Shown here in pieces: positions 8,811 to 16,718 of a stretch of 64,000 bases of DNA (positions within the stretch are counted from its first letter, which is position 1; the number at the start of each line of letters is the position of its first letter). Under the pieces are notes generated by a model that saw only the letters and a list, made by a program, of their open reading frames with translations, had not been told where the DNA came from and searched no databases. Position numbers and translations under genes: made by a program. The stretch is taken from positions 2,153,001 through 2,217,000 of the forward strand of contig NZ_CP139141.1 of assembly GCF_034059295.1 (NCBI RefSeq), read 5' to 3'. Origin of the DNA: Pseudomonas sp. HR96 (lineage in GTDB: Bacteria > Pseudomonadota > Gammaproteobacteria > Pseudomonadales > Pseudomonadaceae).

Positions 8811-8827
8811 TGCACCAGCGTGCGGCA
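8811..8827 (+). promoter_or_regulatory. Possible NtrC binding site upstream of the nitrate transporter
   Basis: Reads TGCACC-AGCG-TGCGGCA against the NtrC consensus TGCACC-N4-TGGTGCA, 11 of 13 defined bases matching. It starts immediately after the nasT stop codon, about 87 bp upstream of the -24 element, a normal enhancer distance. Confidence 0.5.
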
Positions 8828-8854
8828 CCCGGGCTTTGCCCGTGCCACGCCGCA
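8821..8854 (+). terminator. Stem-loop after nasT, possible weak terminator
   Basis: A nested GC-rich inverted repeat (TGCGGCAC...GGGC-TTT-GCCC...GTGCC...CCGCA) follows nasT. There is no T run, so it may be an mRNA end-stabilising hairpin or a Rho-assisted stop rather than a strong intrinsic terminator. It overlaps the possible NtrC site. Confidence 0.35.
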
Positions 8855-8913
8855 GGGCAGAACGCCACGGCCTGCTCGACCGCGCGCCGCGCGCCAGAGC
8901 CTGCGCCGCCACT

Positions 8914-8929
8914 TGGCACACAAACTGCT
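8914..8929 (+). promoter_or_regulatory. Probable sigma-54 promoter of the nitrate transporter
   Basis: Reads TGGCACA-CAAA-CTGCT with exact GG-N10-GC spacing and a perfect TGGCAC -24 half. The predicted start is near 8940, four bases before the first hexaloop hairpin. Confidence 0.7.
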
Positions 8930-8943
8930 GTATCCCGCTCAAC

Positions 8944-8983
8944 GGTAACCAACGGCGGTTGCCCCACCACGACAAAGACGTCG
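8944..8983 (+). promoter_or_regulatory. ANTAR-type (NasT) antitermination leader of the nitrate transporter
   Basis: Hairpin 1 (8944-8963) has stem GGTAACC/GGTTGCC, with one G-U pair, and hexaloop AACGGC. Hairpin 2 (8970-8983) has stem CGAC/GTCG and hexaloop AAAGAC. A1 and G4 are kept in both loops and only 6 nt separate the hairpins, the most compact of the three leaders. Hairpin 2's loop is the 5' arm of the following terminator. Confidence 0.78.
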
Positions 8984-9030
8984 CTCTTCTCTGCCCGCAC
9001 GCGGGCAGGGGAGGCGGCGTCTTTGCGTTT
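8973..9030 (+). terminator. Intrinsic terminator in the transporter leader (attenuator)
   Basis: Outer arms CAAAGACG (8973-8980) and CGTCTTTG (9018-9025) enclose a strong inner stem TGCCCGC-AC-GCGGGCA; CGTTT follows. It lies 90 bp upstream of the transporter start and is mutually exclusive with hexaloop hairpin 2. Confidence 0.8.
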
Positions 9031-9120
9031 CTGGCCTCGAAGACGAGGCGGTGGAGTGGCCGTCGGCGGTCACTCACCTGCACACACGACCTTCACAGTT
9101 TTTTGCAGATGAGGTGCTGG

Positions 9121-10332
9121 ATGAACAACAATTTCTGGAAAGCCGGGCACATACCAACATTGTTTGCCGCGTTTCTGTATTTCGACCTGAGCTTCATGGT
9201 CTGGTACCTGCTGGGGCCGCTGGCCGTACAGATCGCCGCCGATCTGCAGCTGACCACCGAGCAGCGCGGCCTGATGGTGGCCACGCCGATCCTCGCCGGG
9301 GCGGTGCTGCGCCTGTTGATGGGCGTGCTGGCCGATCGGTTGTCGCCGAAAACCGCTGGCATCATCGGCCAGGTGATCGTCATCGCGGCGCTGCTGGCGG
9401 CCTGGCAGCTGGGTATCCACAGCTATGCCCAGGCGCTGGGGCTGGGCGTGTGCCTGGGCATGGCCGGCGCGTCCTTTGCCGTGGCCTTGCCGCTGGCCTC
9501 GCAGTGGTACCCCGCCGAGCATCAGGGCAAGGCCCTGGGCATCGCTGGCGCGGGCAATTCCGGCACCGTGCTGGCGGCCCTCGCCGCGCCGTTGCTGGCG
9601 GCCGCCTTTGGCTGGACCAACGTCTTCGGCCTGGCGCTAATTCCGCTGGTGCTGACCCTGGCGATCTTCAGCCTGCTGGCCAGGAATGCGCCGGGCCGCA
9701 GCCCGGCCAAGTCGGTGGCCGACTACCTCAAGGCCCTGAAAGACCGCGACAGCTGGTGGTTCATGTTCTTCTACAGCGTCACCTTCGGTGGTTTCATCGG
9801 CCTGGCGAGCGCCTTGCCTGGGTACTTCCATGACCAGTATGGGCTCAGCCCGGTCACCGCAGGCTATTACACCGCGGCCTGCGTCTTCGGTGGCAGCCTC
9901 ATGCGCCCGCTGGGCGGCGCGCTGGCCGACCGCTTCGGCGGCATCCGCACCTTGTCGGGCATGTATGCGCTGGCGGCCATCTGCATTGGCGCCGTGGGCT
10001 TTCACCTGGCCAGCTCGATGGCAGCGCTGGCCCTGTTCGTCAGCGCCATGCTCGGCCTGGGCGCCGGCAACGGCGCGGTTTTTCAGCTGGTGCCGCAGCG
10101 CTTCGCCAAGGAGATTGGCGTCATGACCGGCCTGGTCGGCATGGCCGGAGGGATTGGCGGCTTCCTGCTGGCGGCGGGGCTTGGCGCAATCAAGCAAGGC
10201 ACCGGTGATTATCAGCTGGGCCTGTGGTTGTTCGCCGTGCTGGGTGTGGTCGCCTGGTTCGGCTTGCAGAGCGTCAAGCGTCGCTGGCGCACCACCTGGG
10301 GTTCGGTGACCTTGACGGCGGCGCGGGTCTGA
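9121..10332 (+). CDS. nasA: Nitrate/nitrite transporter, NarK/NasA-type major facilitator
   Basis: A 403-aa inner-membrane protein with about 12 hydrophobic segments that imports nitrate for the cytoplasmic reductase. Family features visible: the N-terminal FAAFLYFDLSFMVWYLLGPL helix, the first-half loop GVLADRLSPKT, and the glycine-rich signature helices (GIAGAGNSGTVLAAL; GMAGGIGGFLLAAGLG). In-frame sequence continues upstream to 8836, but that part overlaps the promoter and attenuator and is not coding; ATG 9121 follows GAGGTG. The codons just after the start contain AACAACAA, an AANAANAA motif of the kind bound by Hfq/Crc in pseudomonads. It probably forms its own transcription unit. Confidence 0.94.
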   Translation: MNNNFWKAGHIPTLFAAFLYFDLSFMVWYLLGPLAVQIAADLQLTTEQRGLMVATPILAGAVLRLLMGVLADRLSPKTAGIIGQVIVIAALLAAWQLGIHSYAQALGLGVCLGMAGASFAVALPLASQWYPAEHQGKALGIAGAGNSGTVLAALAAPLLAAAFGWTNVFGLALIPLVLTLAIFSLLARNAPGRSPAKSVADYLKALKDRDSWWFMFFYSVTFGGFIGLASALPGYFHDQYGLSPVTAGYYTAACVFGGSLMRPLGGALADRFGGIRTLSGMYALAAICIGAVGFHLASSMAALALFVSAMLGLGAGNGAVFQLVPQRFAKEIGVMTGLVGMAGGIGGFLLAAGLGAIKQGTGDYQLGLWLFAVLGVVAWFGLQSVKRRWRTTWGSVTLTAARV

Positions 10333-10368
10333 TTGCCGGCACCGTTGCAGGTTTTGCGGGGATGGACA

Positions 10369-10390
10369 CTGTCGCCAGTACTGGCGACAG
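10369..10390. repeat. Perfect 22-bp palindrome after the transporter gene
   Basis: Two uninterrupted 11-base halves, CTGTCGCCAGT and ACTGGCGACAG, begin 36 bp after the transporter stop. With a short loop formed by its centre it could be a terminator stem, but no T run follows. It could also be a remnant of the mobile element whose decayed coding region follows. Confidence 0.6.
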
Positions 10391-10703
10391 ACCGGCGGTC
10401 ATGCCGATAGGTCGTAAGCCCAAAGAGGGTGTCGAAGGTGTGACGGGACTGGCTTACGGAACCGCACCGAGGTACCTCTTTATGGATAAAGGCCCTGAAT
10501 TCCGCTCCCGCGCCCTGCAACTGGTATTGGATGTGGACGCCTCGACGATCATTGTGATGCACCTTGTCCGCGCCCATCAGATGGCAGGGCAGAAGTGGTG
10601 CACAGCCATCGCCCATCAGGATGACTGCATCGACAAGTGGCAGTCATACATCACCGGTCTGAATCGCCACCACACAAACCGTCAGCCACCGCGTATCGAT
10701 TGA
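10391..10703 (+). pseudogene. Decayed fragment resembling a DDE transposase C-terminus
   Basis: One frame contains PRYLFMDKGPEFRSRALQL, similar to the DNGPEF(I/R)SxAL block of IS3-type integrase cores, and ends in LNRHHTNRQPPRI, similar to the usual YNxxRPHxxLxxxPP tail. The intervening catalytic Glu region is not recognisable and no start codon, inverted repeats or complete ORF were found. Best explanation is an old insertion-sequence remnant; it may instead be chance similarity. Confidence 0.4.
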
Positions 10704-10718
10704 ATGCCGTCGCCCGCG

Positions 10719-11066
10719 TCAGCCTCTGGCGGCATGCCCCAGGTGAGAAAACCTGGAGCCAAGGCGGTTTTCCAATTCGGCAATGCGCGCCTGACAGCTC
10801 GCCAATTGCCGGGCAAGGGCGTCGTAATCGTCGGCCAGGACCACCCACGGCCTGACCCCTGCCCTGGAAGCACTTTCGATCCCGGCGGCGCTTTCCTGCA
10901 GTTGCCAGCGCAGTGCTTCCCGGGGCGGGCGCTCAGGGGTGCGATCGCCCTGGGCCTCGCGGATCCGCCGGATGCCCTCCCGGCACTCCAGCTGCGAGAT
11001 TTCCCCACGCTCCAGGCGCGCCTGCCATTCGACGATGGCGGCCCTGGCCAGGGTTTCGAGGTTCAT
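10719..11066 (-). CDS. Small unknown protein with C-terminal coiled coil
   Basis: A 115-aa cytoplasmic protein with no family that I recognise. The N-terminal half (MNLETLARAAIVEWQARLERGE...) is helical and acidic/basic mixed; the C-terminal stretch DDYDALARQLASCQARIAELENRLG has heptad hydrophobics and should form a short coiled coil, perhaps for dimerisation. ATG 11066 is chosen because it has a strong AAGGAG ribosome site seven bases away; a longer frame to 11156 lacks one. It stands alone, tail-on to the decayed transposase region. Confidence 0.72.
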   Translation of the reverse strand: MNLETLARAAIVEWQARLERGEISQLECREGIRRIREAQGDRTPERPPREALRWQLQESAAGIESASRAGVRPWVVLADDYDALARQLASCQARIAELENRLGSRFSHLGHAARG

Positions 11067-11266
11067 GGTTGCTCCTTGAGGCCAGCGCGGCCTGGCGACG
11101 TGTGGATCTTGTGGGTACCGATGGCGACTGCACAGGCCCGCCTCAGCGGCGCGCACGCTTATATTGCTGAATGGACGGGGCAGAAATCGAGTACTGGATC
11201 CAGGCTGAGCAAAATTTCATGAATCGAATCAGCCTCGCCGTGGTCACGGCCCCTGCAGCGCCCGGA

Positions 11267-12238
11267 TCAGCGACATAAGGGCCCTTCACAGTGCAACGAA
11301 TTGAAATCGTAGACCGCCGAATGTCCCCGTTGCCCGGTCGGTAGCGGGACGCCCCTGGGCACGTAGAACGTGACCGCATGGCCGCCATACAAGCCGGCCG
11401 GGAAGGTGAAGGCTTTGAGCACCACATAGGCCCCGGATACGCTCGGCAAGGGGCGCGCCGCGGCGCCACCGGCCACCGGCGGAACGTCGCGTTCAGCGGG
11501 TGTGGCCGCCGCCCTGGCGTCGACCCAGGCTTGAACGTCGTCGCGGGTGGCCGCGCGCAGCGAGCCATTGCGCACGGCTTCGTCGATCCCGGCCTGGCCC
11601 GCCAAAGGCCCTTGTTTGTCGCGAAGGGAGTCAGGGGTGACGGCCGAAGAGGTCACCAGCCGGGGATTGGGGCCCAAGGGCGAACCAATCAGGATCTTGC
11701 CGGATTTATCGCCCGGATAGACCATCGACACCGGCTGGCCGAACAGGCGTCGCGACAAAGGGTTCAAGCCCACGGTGGAATCCCTGCTCACGTAGGAATA
11801 ACCGCAGGGTCCCTTGTTTTCGTAGCTGCTGTTGAGCACGGGCACCGTCGAGTCAAGCCCGGCCAGCACTTGCCGGTTATAGCCGGAAACATAGACGGCG
11901 ACGATCCGGGTGCCCGGCGTCCAGCCGATATTCCACACGGTGGGGTCATAGGCGCCGAGAATCAGGGCCACGGGTTTGTCCGGGCTGTTGACCGCGATGT
12001 CGAATTGCGTGGCCTGATTGCCACTCTGATCGATCTGAAACCCCACCTCGCGTCCTGAATAGCCGCCAGCGGCGTAAACCACCAGATCGGCCGGGGCGGT
12101 GAAATTTTCAAAACCACAGATCGGCGCAGCGCTGACCTGAGCGGGCGGCGGATCCACCTCGAACTTGAACGGTTTCAGGTCGTCGGCGCAGGCAGCGCCG
12201 GCGATCATCATCAATGCTGCAGCCATCCTTGCTTTCAT
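11267..12238 (-). CDS. Exported protein of unknown function
   Basis: A 323-aa protein with a clear signal peptide (MKARMAAALMMIAGAACA, cleavage before DDLKPF). The mature part has one Cys pair candidate early (ICGFENF and CGYSY) and one near the C-terminus (LHCEGPLC), is rich in Pro, Gly and beta-type residues, and shows no motif I can assign. ATG 12238 has an AGGGAAC ribosome site; the frame runs on upstream without sense. Predicted to be periplasmic or outer-surface. It is monocistronic and divergent from the zinc-ribbon gene. Confidence 0.75.
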   Translation of the reverse strand: MKARMAAALMMIAGAACADDLKPFKFEVDPPPAQVSAAPICGFENFTAPADLVVYAAGGYSGREVGFQIDQSGNQATQFDIAVNSPDKPVALILGAYDPTVWNIGWTPGTRIVAVYVSGYNRQVLAGLDSTVPVLNSSYENKGPCGYSYVSRDSTVGLNPLSRRLFGQPVSMVYPGDKSGKILIGSPLGPNPRLVTSSAVTPDSLRDKQGPLAGQAGIDEAVRNGSLRAATRDDVQAWVDARAAATPAERDVPPVAGGAAARPLPSVSGAYVVLKAFTFPAGLYGGHAVTFYVPRGVPLPTGQRGHSAVYDFNSLHCEGPLCR

Positions 12239-12717
12239 GCCTGTTCCCTGAGCCTGTGCCAATGGCGCACACATTAATGCAGCGTGGTGAAAATCACTAG
12301 CCACGCTCGCCTGATGGGCGGCTGGCTGCATCGGCCTTGCTCTAGCGAGTGGGCAGCCGTGCGGTGGTCCCCACGGCCTGCGTGCCCCCCCGCAGCTGTA
12401 GTACCACAGCCGATGCATTTTGCGCTGAGCTGCGCCGTGGGACTCTGCCGGCGCCAACGATCGTTGGCTCCACGGCGGCGCAAAGGCATCCAGCTGGGTG
12501 GCAACTGCTGTTGGCTCAGGATGGTTCGGACCGGACCTTGAACCGCACCTGAGTCCTGCATGACTGGCTGATCCGGCTCGCAGGGTGCCTGCTGCATGGA
12601 CACAGGCCTGGATCAGCCGTCACTGCAAATGAATAGGCCCCTCATCGGCAATCGCTGGCTATCCACCGGCAAACGGCGCATTCATGTCATCCGGCATTTC
12701 GCTGGGAAAGGAAAATC
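12239..12717. other. Intergenic region with a large inverted repeat
   Basis: About 480 bp between divergent genes. The open frames here do not look coding. The only notable structure is the nested inverted repeat at 12434-12476 listed separately. Confidence 0.5.
12434..12476. repeat. Nested palindrome (possible cruciform or RNA hairpin)
   Basis: A perfect 16-bp palindrome GCCAACGATCGTTGGC (12453-12468) lies inside a second inverted pair GCCGTGG (12434-12440) and CCACGGC (12470-12476). No T run follows on either strand. It may be a dispersed Pseudomonas intergenic repeat rather than a terminator. Confidence 0.5.
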
Positions 12718-12951
12718 ATGCCTCGTGATTTCACCGCCCCATCCGAAATGGCCTGCCCCAAATGCGCCGCCATTCCATTCGATACCCATGACCTCAATAT
12801 CGACAAGATCAGCGACCTGGTCGAACTCATTGGCCACAGTTGTGTGCGCTGCGGCTATGAGGTGGTCGAAGAAGACGTCGAGGTCGCCATCGTCGCCGCA
12901 CTGGAGCGCCTGCTGCTCAGGCGAGCCGGTGCAATCAAGGTGTCCGACTGA
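12718..12951 (+). CDS. Small zinc-ribbon protein of unknown function
   Basis: A 77-aa protein with two CxxC knuckles, MACPKCAA (residues 12-16) and SCVRCGYE (about 42-46), spaced like a zinc ribbon, followed by an acidic helix (EVVEEDVEVAIVAALERLLLRR). Possible roles are nucleic-acid or protein binding; nothing nearby gives a clue. ATG 12718 has a good ribosome site (AAAGGAAAATC). Monocistronic, convergent with the esterase gene. Confidence 0.8.
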   Translation: MPRDFTAPSEMACPKCAAIPFDTHDLNIDKISDLVELIGHSCVRCGYEVVEEDVEVAIVAALERLLLRRAGAIKVSD

Positions 12952-12993
12952 TTGCCTGGCGCAGCGGCGTTGTGCGCCGCTGCGCCAACTCGC

Positions 12994-14754
12994 TCAGAGC
13001 TTGAACGGGTAAGGTGAGAAAAAGTCGCTGCCCAGCCACTGCGGCACGCTGCCCTGGCTTTGCAATTGGGCCGGGCGGTAGGCGTCGGCTTTGCGGGGAT
13101 CGCCCTGGCCGCTGTACACCGCCGTATAGGGGTAGGGGTAGAGGGGGCGCGAGCGGCCGGCATTGGCGGCATCTGCCGGGCTGACCGGCAGGCTGCCGAG
13201 GCCCGGCGGCGGACCCTTTCGGTTTGGCGCGGCTTGGCCTGGCTCATCAGGACGGCTCAGCGGCGCGCCGAAGCCGCGGCCGCCGGGCGGTGGTGCGTCC
13301 ACCTGGGTGGCGATGATCGCTTGGGGCGCCTGCCCCTGTTCCACCCAGGCCAGCATTGGCGTCAGCAGGTCCATCTGGCTGGGGCCTTCGCCGCCTGCGC
13401 AGTGGTGCACGCCGGGCAACAGGTACAACCGTTCGAACGCCTGGGTGGCCGCCTGGCCCATCTGGCGCTGCACCGCCTCGTGGTAGGCAATGCTGTTGAT
13501 CGGCGAGATATGCGGGTCGGCCCAGCCGTGCCAGATGATCAGCTTGCCGCCGGCAGCCGCGAAGCGCGACAGGTCCGGGTTGGTGGCATCGTAGAGTGCA
13601 TGCAACGGGCGCAGGCGATCGAACGTGGCCTGGTCGAACGCCAGGTCCGCGAGCTTGAAACCGGCCGCCGGGTTGTGCTCGAACACCACGCTTTGCAAGG
13701 CCTGCAACGCAATCATCGAACTGAACACCGGTTGGTCCCGGTTGGCCGGCACGAACACGCCGGCCCAGGCCAGCTCCGAGCCGGGCAGCAGGCCGCTGAT
13801 GATCAGCCGCTTGCCGCTCACCGGGTCCACGGGGCCGCTGTAGAACCGTGTGACTGCGGTGACCTCCTGTTGACTGAGGCATTGCTCGCCGGCTTGGCCG
13901 TCGGCGCACTGCAGCACGGCCGGGTCGAAGTGGCAGGCGCGCGGGTCGCTGAGCAGGCGGTCAACCTGGCCGTCTGCCGCGTCGCAGGCCTTGAGCACGG
14001 CTTCATGCAGCAGCGGCAAGCGCGCGGCGGTGACGATCGCCTTGCCGTCGGCCGCCGTGTTGGAGCGCGCCAACCAGGCGTGATAGAGCGCATTCTGGGT
14101 CTGGAAGTTGAGCGCCGCCGCACCGGCGATGACCCCGTTGAAGTCCTCGGGATACCGCTGCGCCTCCATCAGTGCCTCGCGGCCACCGTCCGAACAGCCG
14201 CTGAAGTAGGCGTAGCGCTGCGCCTGACCGTAATAGGCCTGGATCACCCGCTTGGCCACCGCCGCAGTCAGGTGAACCGCGCGGTAGGCGAAATCGCTGC
14301 GCTTGCGCGGGTCCTCGCCGAATTCGGCGCCGTTGCCGTGATGGCCCATGTCGGTGGACGCCTGGACGAACCCTCCTGATGCCAGTGGAGCGCAGCCTGC
14401 GGCGGCCCCCACTTGCTCGGACACCCGCCCGCACAGGCCGCCGCAGCCGATCTGCAGATAGCGCTGGGTCCAGCTGTGGGTGGGCAGCAGGATCTGGAAA
14501 CCGATCGTGGGTGCCAAATTGCCCCTGACTTCGCAGACGGCGGTGCCTTGATGGTCGATCTCGCGGGCCGAGTCGATGCGGCTGCCGGCGCCGCCCATGT
14601 CATCGAGCGTTATCGACGCGAGGTCTGCACATTGGCTGACTGGCGCCACGCTCGCCAGTTGTGCCGGCGCTGCGGACAGGGGCGCCTGTGCGGCGAGGGT
14701 GGGCAGGGTGACCGCGAGCAGTGTCCATACGCAGCCCAGTAATCCGGCTTTCAT
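12994..14754 (-). CDS. Tannase/feruloyl esterase family exported hydrolase
   Basis: A 586-aa secreted alpha/beta hydrolase of the tannase/feruloyl esterase family, expected to cleave ester bonds of phenolic acids. Visible: signal peptide MKAGLLGCVWTLLAVTLPTLAAQA; the nucleophile motif FSGCSDGGREAL (consensus G-C-S-x-G-G, Ser near residue 194); the family Cys next to it, which pairs with the Cys in GVHHCAGG; catalytic Asp in WADPHIS and His in GVHHC. ATG 14754 begins the signal peptide; an in-frame ATG at 14790 would add 12 residues. No transport or phenolic-acid genes are adjacent, so the natural substrate is not shown. Confidence 0.9.
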   Translation of the reverse strand: MKAGLLGCVWTLLAVTLPTLAAQAPLSAAPAQLASVAPVSQCADLASITLDDMGGAGSRIDSAREIDHQGTAVCEVRGNLAPTIGFQILLPTHSWTQRYLQIGCGGLCGRVSEQVGAAAGCAPLASGGFVQASTDMGHHGNGAEFGEDPRKRSDFAYRAVHLTAAVAKRVIQAYYGQAQRYAYFSGCSDGGREALMEAQRYPEDFNGVIAGAAALNFQTQNALYHAWLARSNTAADGKAIVTAARLPLLHEAVLKACDAADGQVDRLLSDPRACHFDPAVLQCADGQAGEQCLSQQEVTAVTRFYSGPVDPVSGKRLIISGLLPGSELAWAGVFVPANRDQPVFSSMIALQALQSVVFEHNPAAGFKLADLAFDQATFDRLRPLHALYDATNPDLSRFAAAGGKLIIWHGWADPHISPINSIAYHEAVQRQMGQAATQAFERLYLLPGVHHCAGGEGPSQMDLLTPMLAWVEQGQAPQAIIATQVDAPPPGGRGFGAPLSRPDEPGQAAPNRKGPPPGLGSLPVSPADAANAGRSRPLYPYPYTAVYSGQGDPRKADAYRPAQLQSQGSVPQWLGSDFFSPYPFKL

Positions 14755-14974
14755 GGTGTTTTTTCCAATCCTGATAAGAAGGCGAGCCATCTGGCTCGGC
14801 GCAAGGTTATCAAGCGAGCGGCCGCCGGCTGATGGGAAGTCGGTGACTCATGGGTATCGGCCCTGACATATTGCGGCGGCGGCCGATAAAAATAGATGGG
14901 AGGTAGTGGCACTATGCTATGTATCTGCGGTCAAATGCGTTACAGACAACAAGAAGAGCACCCCAGGGGCCATC

Positions 14975-15154
14975 ATGACACCAGCGCAGCAAGCCGATCT
15001 GCAATTCATCAGCGCGGAAATCTCCCGCCTCTCCCGTGAAATCCTCTCCCTGCGTGGCGCCTGCGCCGACCGCCGCGTATTCGTTGGCCTGGTGCTGGCC
15101 CGTGATGAGCTCATCCACCGGCTGATGGCGAGCGAGGGCGGCCCGGCCGACTGA
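14975..15154 (+). CDS. Small hypothetical protein
   Basis: A 59-aa soluble helical protein (MTPAQQADLQFISAEISRLSREILSLRGACADRR...), no recognisable family. ATG 14975 has CAGGGG seven bases away; the frame is open 69 bp further upstream but that part reads like a leader. Convergent with the LysR gene that follows, 21 bp apart. Confidence 0.6.
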   Translation: MTPAQQADLQFISAEISRLSREILSLRGACADRRVFVGLVLARDELIHRLMASEGGPAD

Positions 15155-15175
15155 TCGGCGCCGGCGACCGGCAGC

Positions 15176-16084
15176 TTATCGCACGGCTCGACAGGCCTGC
15201 GTCAACAAGGCTCGCACCCATTGCTGGCCAGGGTCGCGGTGGGTGCGCTCGTGCCACACCAGGGTCTTGCGAAAGCCAGGTATCTCCAGGGGCGGTTCGA
15301 GCATGACCAGACCTGGCTGGCGCAGCGCCAGCCGGCGCGGCACCACGGCGATCAGGTCGCTGGCCAGGAGGATCTCCGGCACCACCAGAAAGCTGCTGAC
15401 CGAGGTGACCACTCGCCGACTCCGGCCGATCCGCGCCAAGGCCGCGTCGGTCACCCCCTTGAAAGCCGCCCCCGAAGACGAAACCAGCACATGGTCCAGG
15501 GCACAGAACCGGTCCAGCGACAGGCTGCCAGCGGCGGCATCTGGGTGATCGGCGCGCAGCACGCACACGTAACGCTCATCGAACAGGTCGCTGGCACGCA
15601 GCCCCGGTGCAGTGGTCTCAGGGGTGAGCAGGGCCATGTCGACGTCACCGCGGTCCAGCTGGCCGTGCAGTTCCCGATGGTCGACCGGTTGCACCGCCAC
15701 CCGGATGTTCGGCGCGCGCAGGCGCAGGCTGCCCAACCAGGGCACCACCACCGCCCGCAAAGCGTAATCGGTGGACGCGATGACCAGAGTCATGCTCGCG
15801 GTAGCCGGATCAAAGGCTGCGGGCCGCAACATTGTCTCGATCTCGCCCAGCAGCCGCTTGACCGGCTCCGCCAGCTGCTCGGCCCGCGCCGTCGGCACCA
15901 TGCCGCGCTGGGCGCGGACGAACAGCGGGTCGTCGAAGCTGTCACGCAGCCGCATGAGCATGCCACTGACGGCTGGCTGGGTCAGCGCCAGGCGCTGCGC
16001 CGCGCGGGTCACGCTGCGTTCGTCGAGCAGGGCGTCAAAGGCCTTGAGCAGGTTGAGGTCGAGGTTTCTGATATCAGGATTCAT
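15176..16084 (-). CDS. LysR-family transcriptional regulator
   Basis: A 302-aa DNA-binding activator/repressor. The N-terminal winged helix is typical (LNLLKAFDALLDERSVTRAAQRLALTQPAVSGMLMRLRD), of the NodD/NahR-like branch with a divergent HTH. The C-terminal two-lobed effector domain follows. Start chosen at 16084 (MNPDIRNLDL); an ATG four codons earlier is possible. It is divergent from the SRPBCC gene (83 bp gap), which is its most likely target and is a common LysR arrangement. Confidence 0.9.
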   Translation of the reverse strand: MNPDIRNLDLNLLKAFDALLDERSVTRAAQRLALTQPAVSGMLMRLRDSFDDPLFVRAQRGMVPTARAEQLAEPVKRLLGEIETMLRPAAFDPATASMTLVIASTDYALRAVVVPWLGSLRLRAPNIRVAVQPVDHRELHGQLDRGDVDMALLTPETTAPGLRASDLFDERYVCVLRADHPDAAAGSLSLDRFCALDHVLVSSSGAAFKGVTDAALARIGRSRRVVTSVSSFLVVPEILLASDLIAVVPRRLALRQPGLVMLEPPLEIPGFRKTLVWHERTHRDPGQQWVRALLTQACRAVR

Positions 16085-16167
16085 GATGCTTCGCATAAAG
16101 AACGGCGATTGGCGTTATTTCAAGCTAGCACTTAGCCTTTGCAGCGTCCATTCAGTCGAGGCAATCC

Positions 16168-16689
16168 ATGAACGCAATCCACTGGCCGCAAGGCTTCGAA
16201 CCCGGGTACACGGATAATTTCGTTTCCAATGAGGTGATAGTCGCCGGCCTGACAGCAGCCCAGGTCTGGCCGTTGTTGAGCTTCGCGCACAAGTGGCCCA
16301 GCTACTACGGCAACAGTGCCAACGTGGGCTTTCACGATGGCAAAGGCCCGGAGCTGGCCGACGGCGTGCGCTTTCATTTCGAGACCTTCGGGTTTCCAGT
16401 TCAGGCGCAGTGCAACGAATGCGTGGCCCCGGCAGCCGGTGAACCGGCGCGCATCGCCTGGCATGGCTGGGCGGGCGAGGGTGACACGCGGCTGGACGTG
16501 CACCACGCCTGGCTGATCGAAGACCTGCCGGGTGGGCGCGTGCGCATCCTCACCCAGGAGACCCAGAAGGGTAGACCGGCACAAGAGTTGGCTCGCACCA
16601 GGCCCAACCCGATGCTCAACGGGCATCAGGATTGGCTTGACGGCCTGGTTCAGGCGGCGCGGGCCAACGGCTTGTCAGCCCCTCTATAG
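16168..16689 (+). CDS. SRPBCC (polyketide cyclase-like) protein
   Basis: A 173-aa START/Bet-v1-fold protein; such proteins bind hydrophobic ligands. Typical elements are the N-terminal strand NEVIVAGLTAAQVWPLLSFAHKWPSYYGN, the middle LADGVRFHFETFGFPVQAQCNECV and the C-terminal helix HQDWLDGLVQAARANG. No catalytic residues can be assigned. Divergent from and probably regulated by the LysR gene. Confidence 0.8.
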   Translation: MNAIHWPQGFEPGYTDNFVSNEVIVAGLTAAQVWPLLSFAHKWPSYYGNSANVGFHDGKGPELADGVRFHFETFGFPVQAQCNECVAPAAGEPARIAWHGWAGEGDTRLDVHHAWLIEDLPGGRVRILTQETQKGRPAQELARTRPNPMLNGHQDWLDGLVQAARANGLSAPL

Positions 16690-16718
16690 GGGGGCGGTTG
16701 GCCGGCGCTGGCGCCGAA

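Noticed and set aside
8821-8854. Hairpin after nasT as part of the NasT target
   Set aside because: Its loop is three bases and it lies upstream of the predicted transcription start of the transporter.
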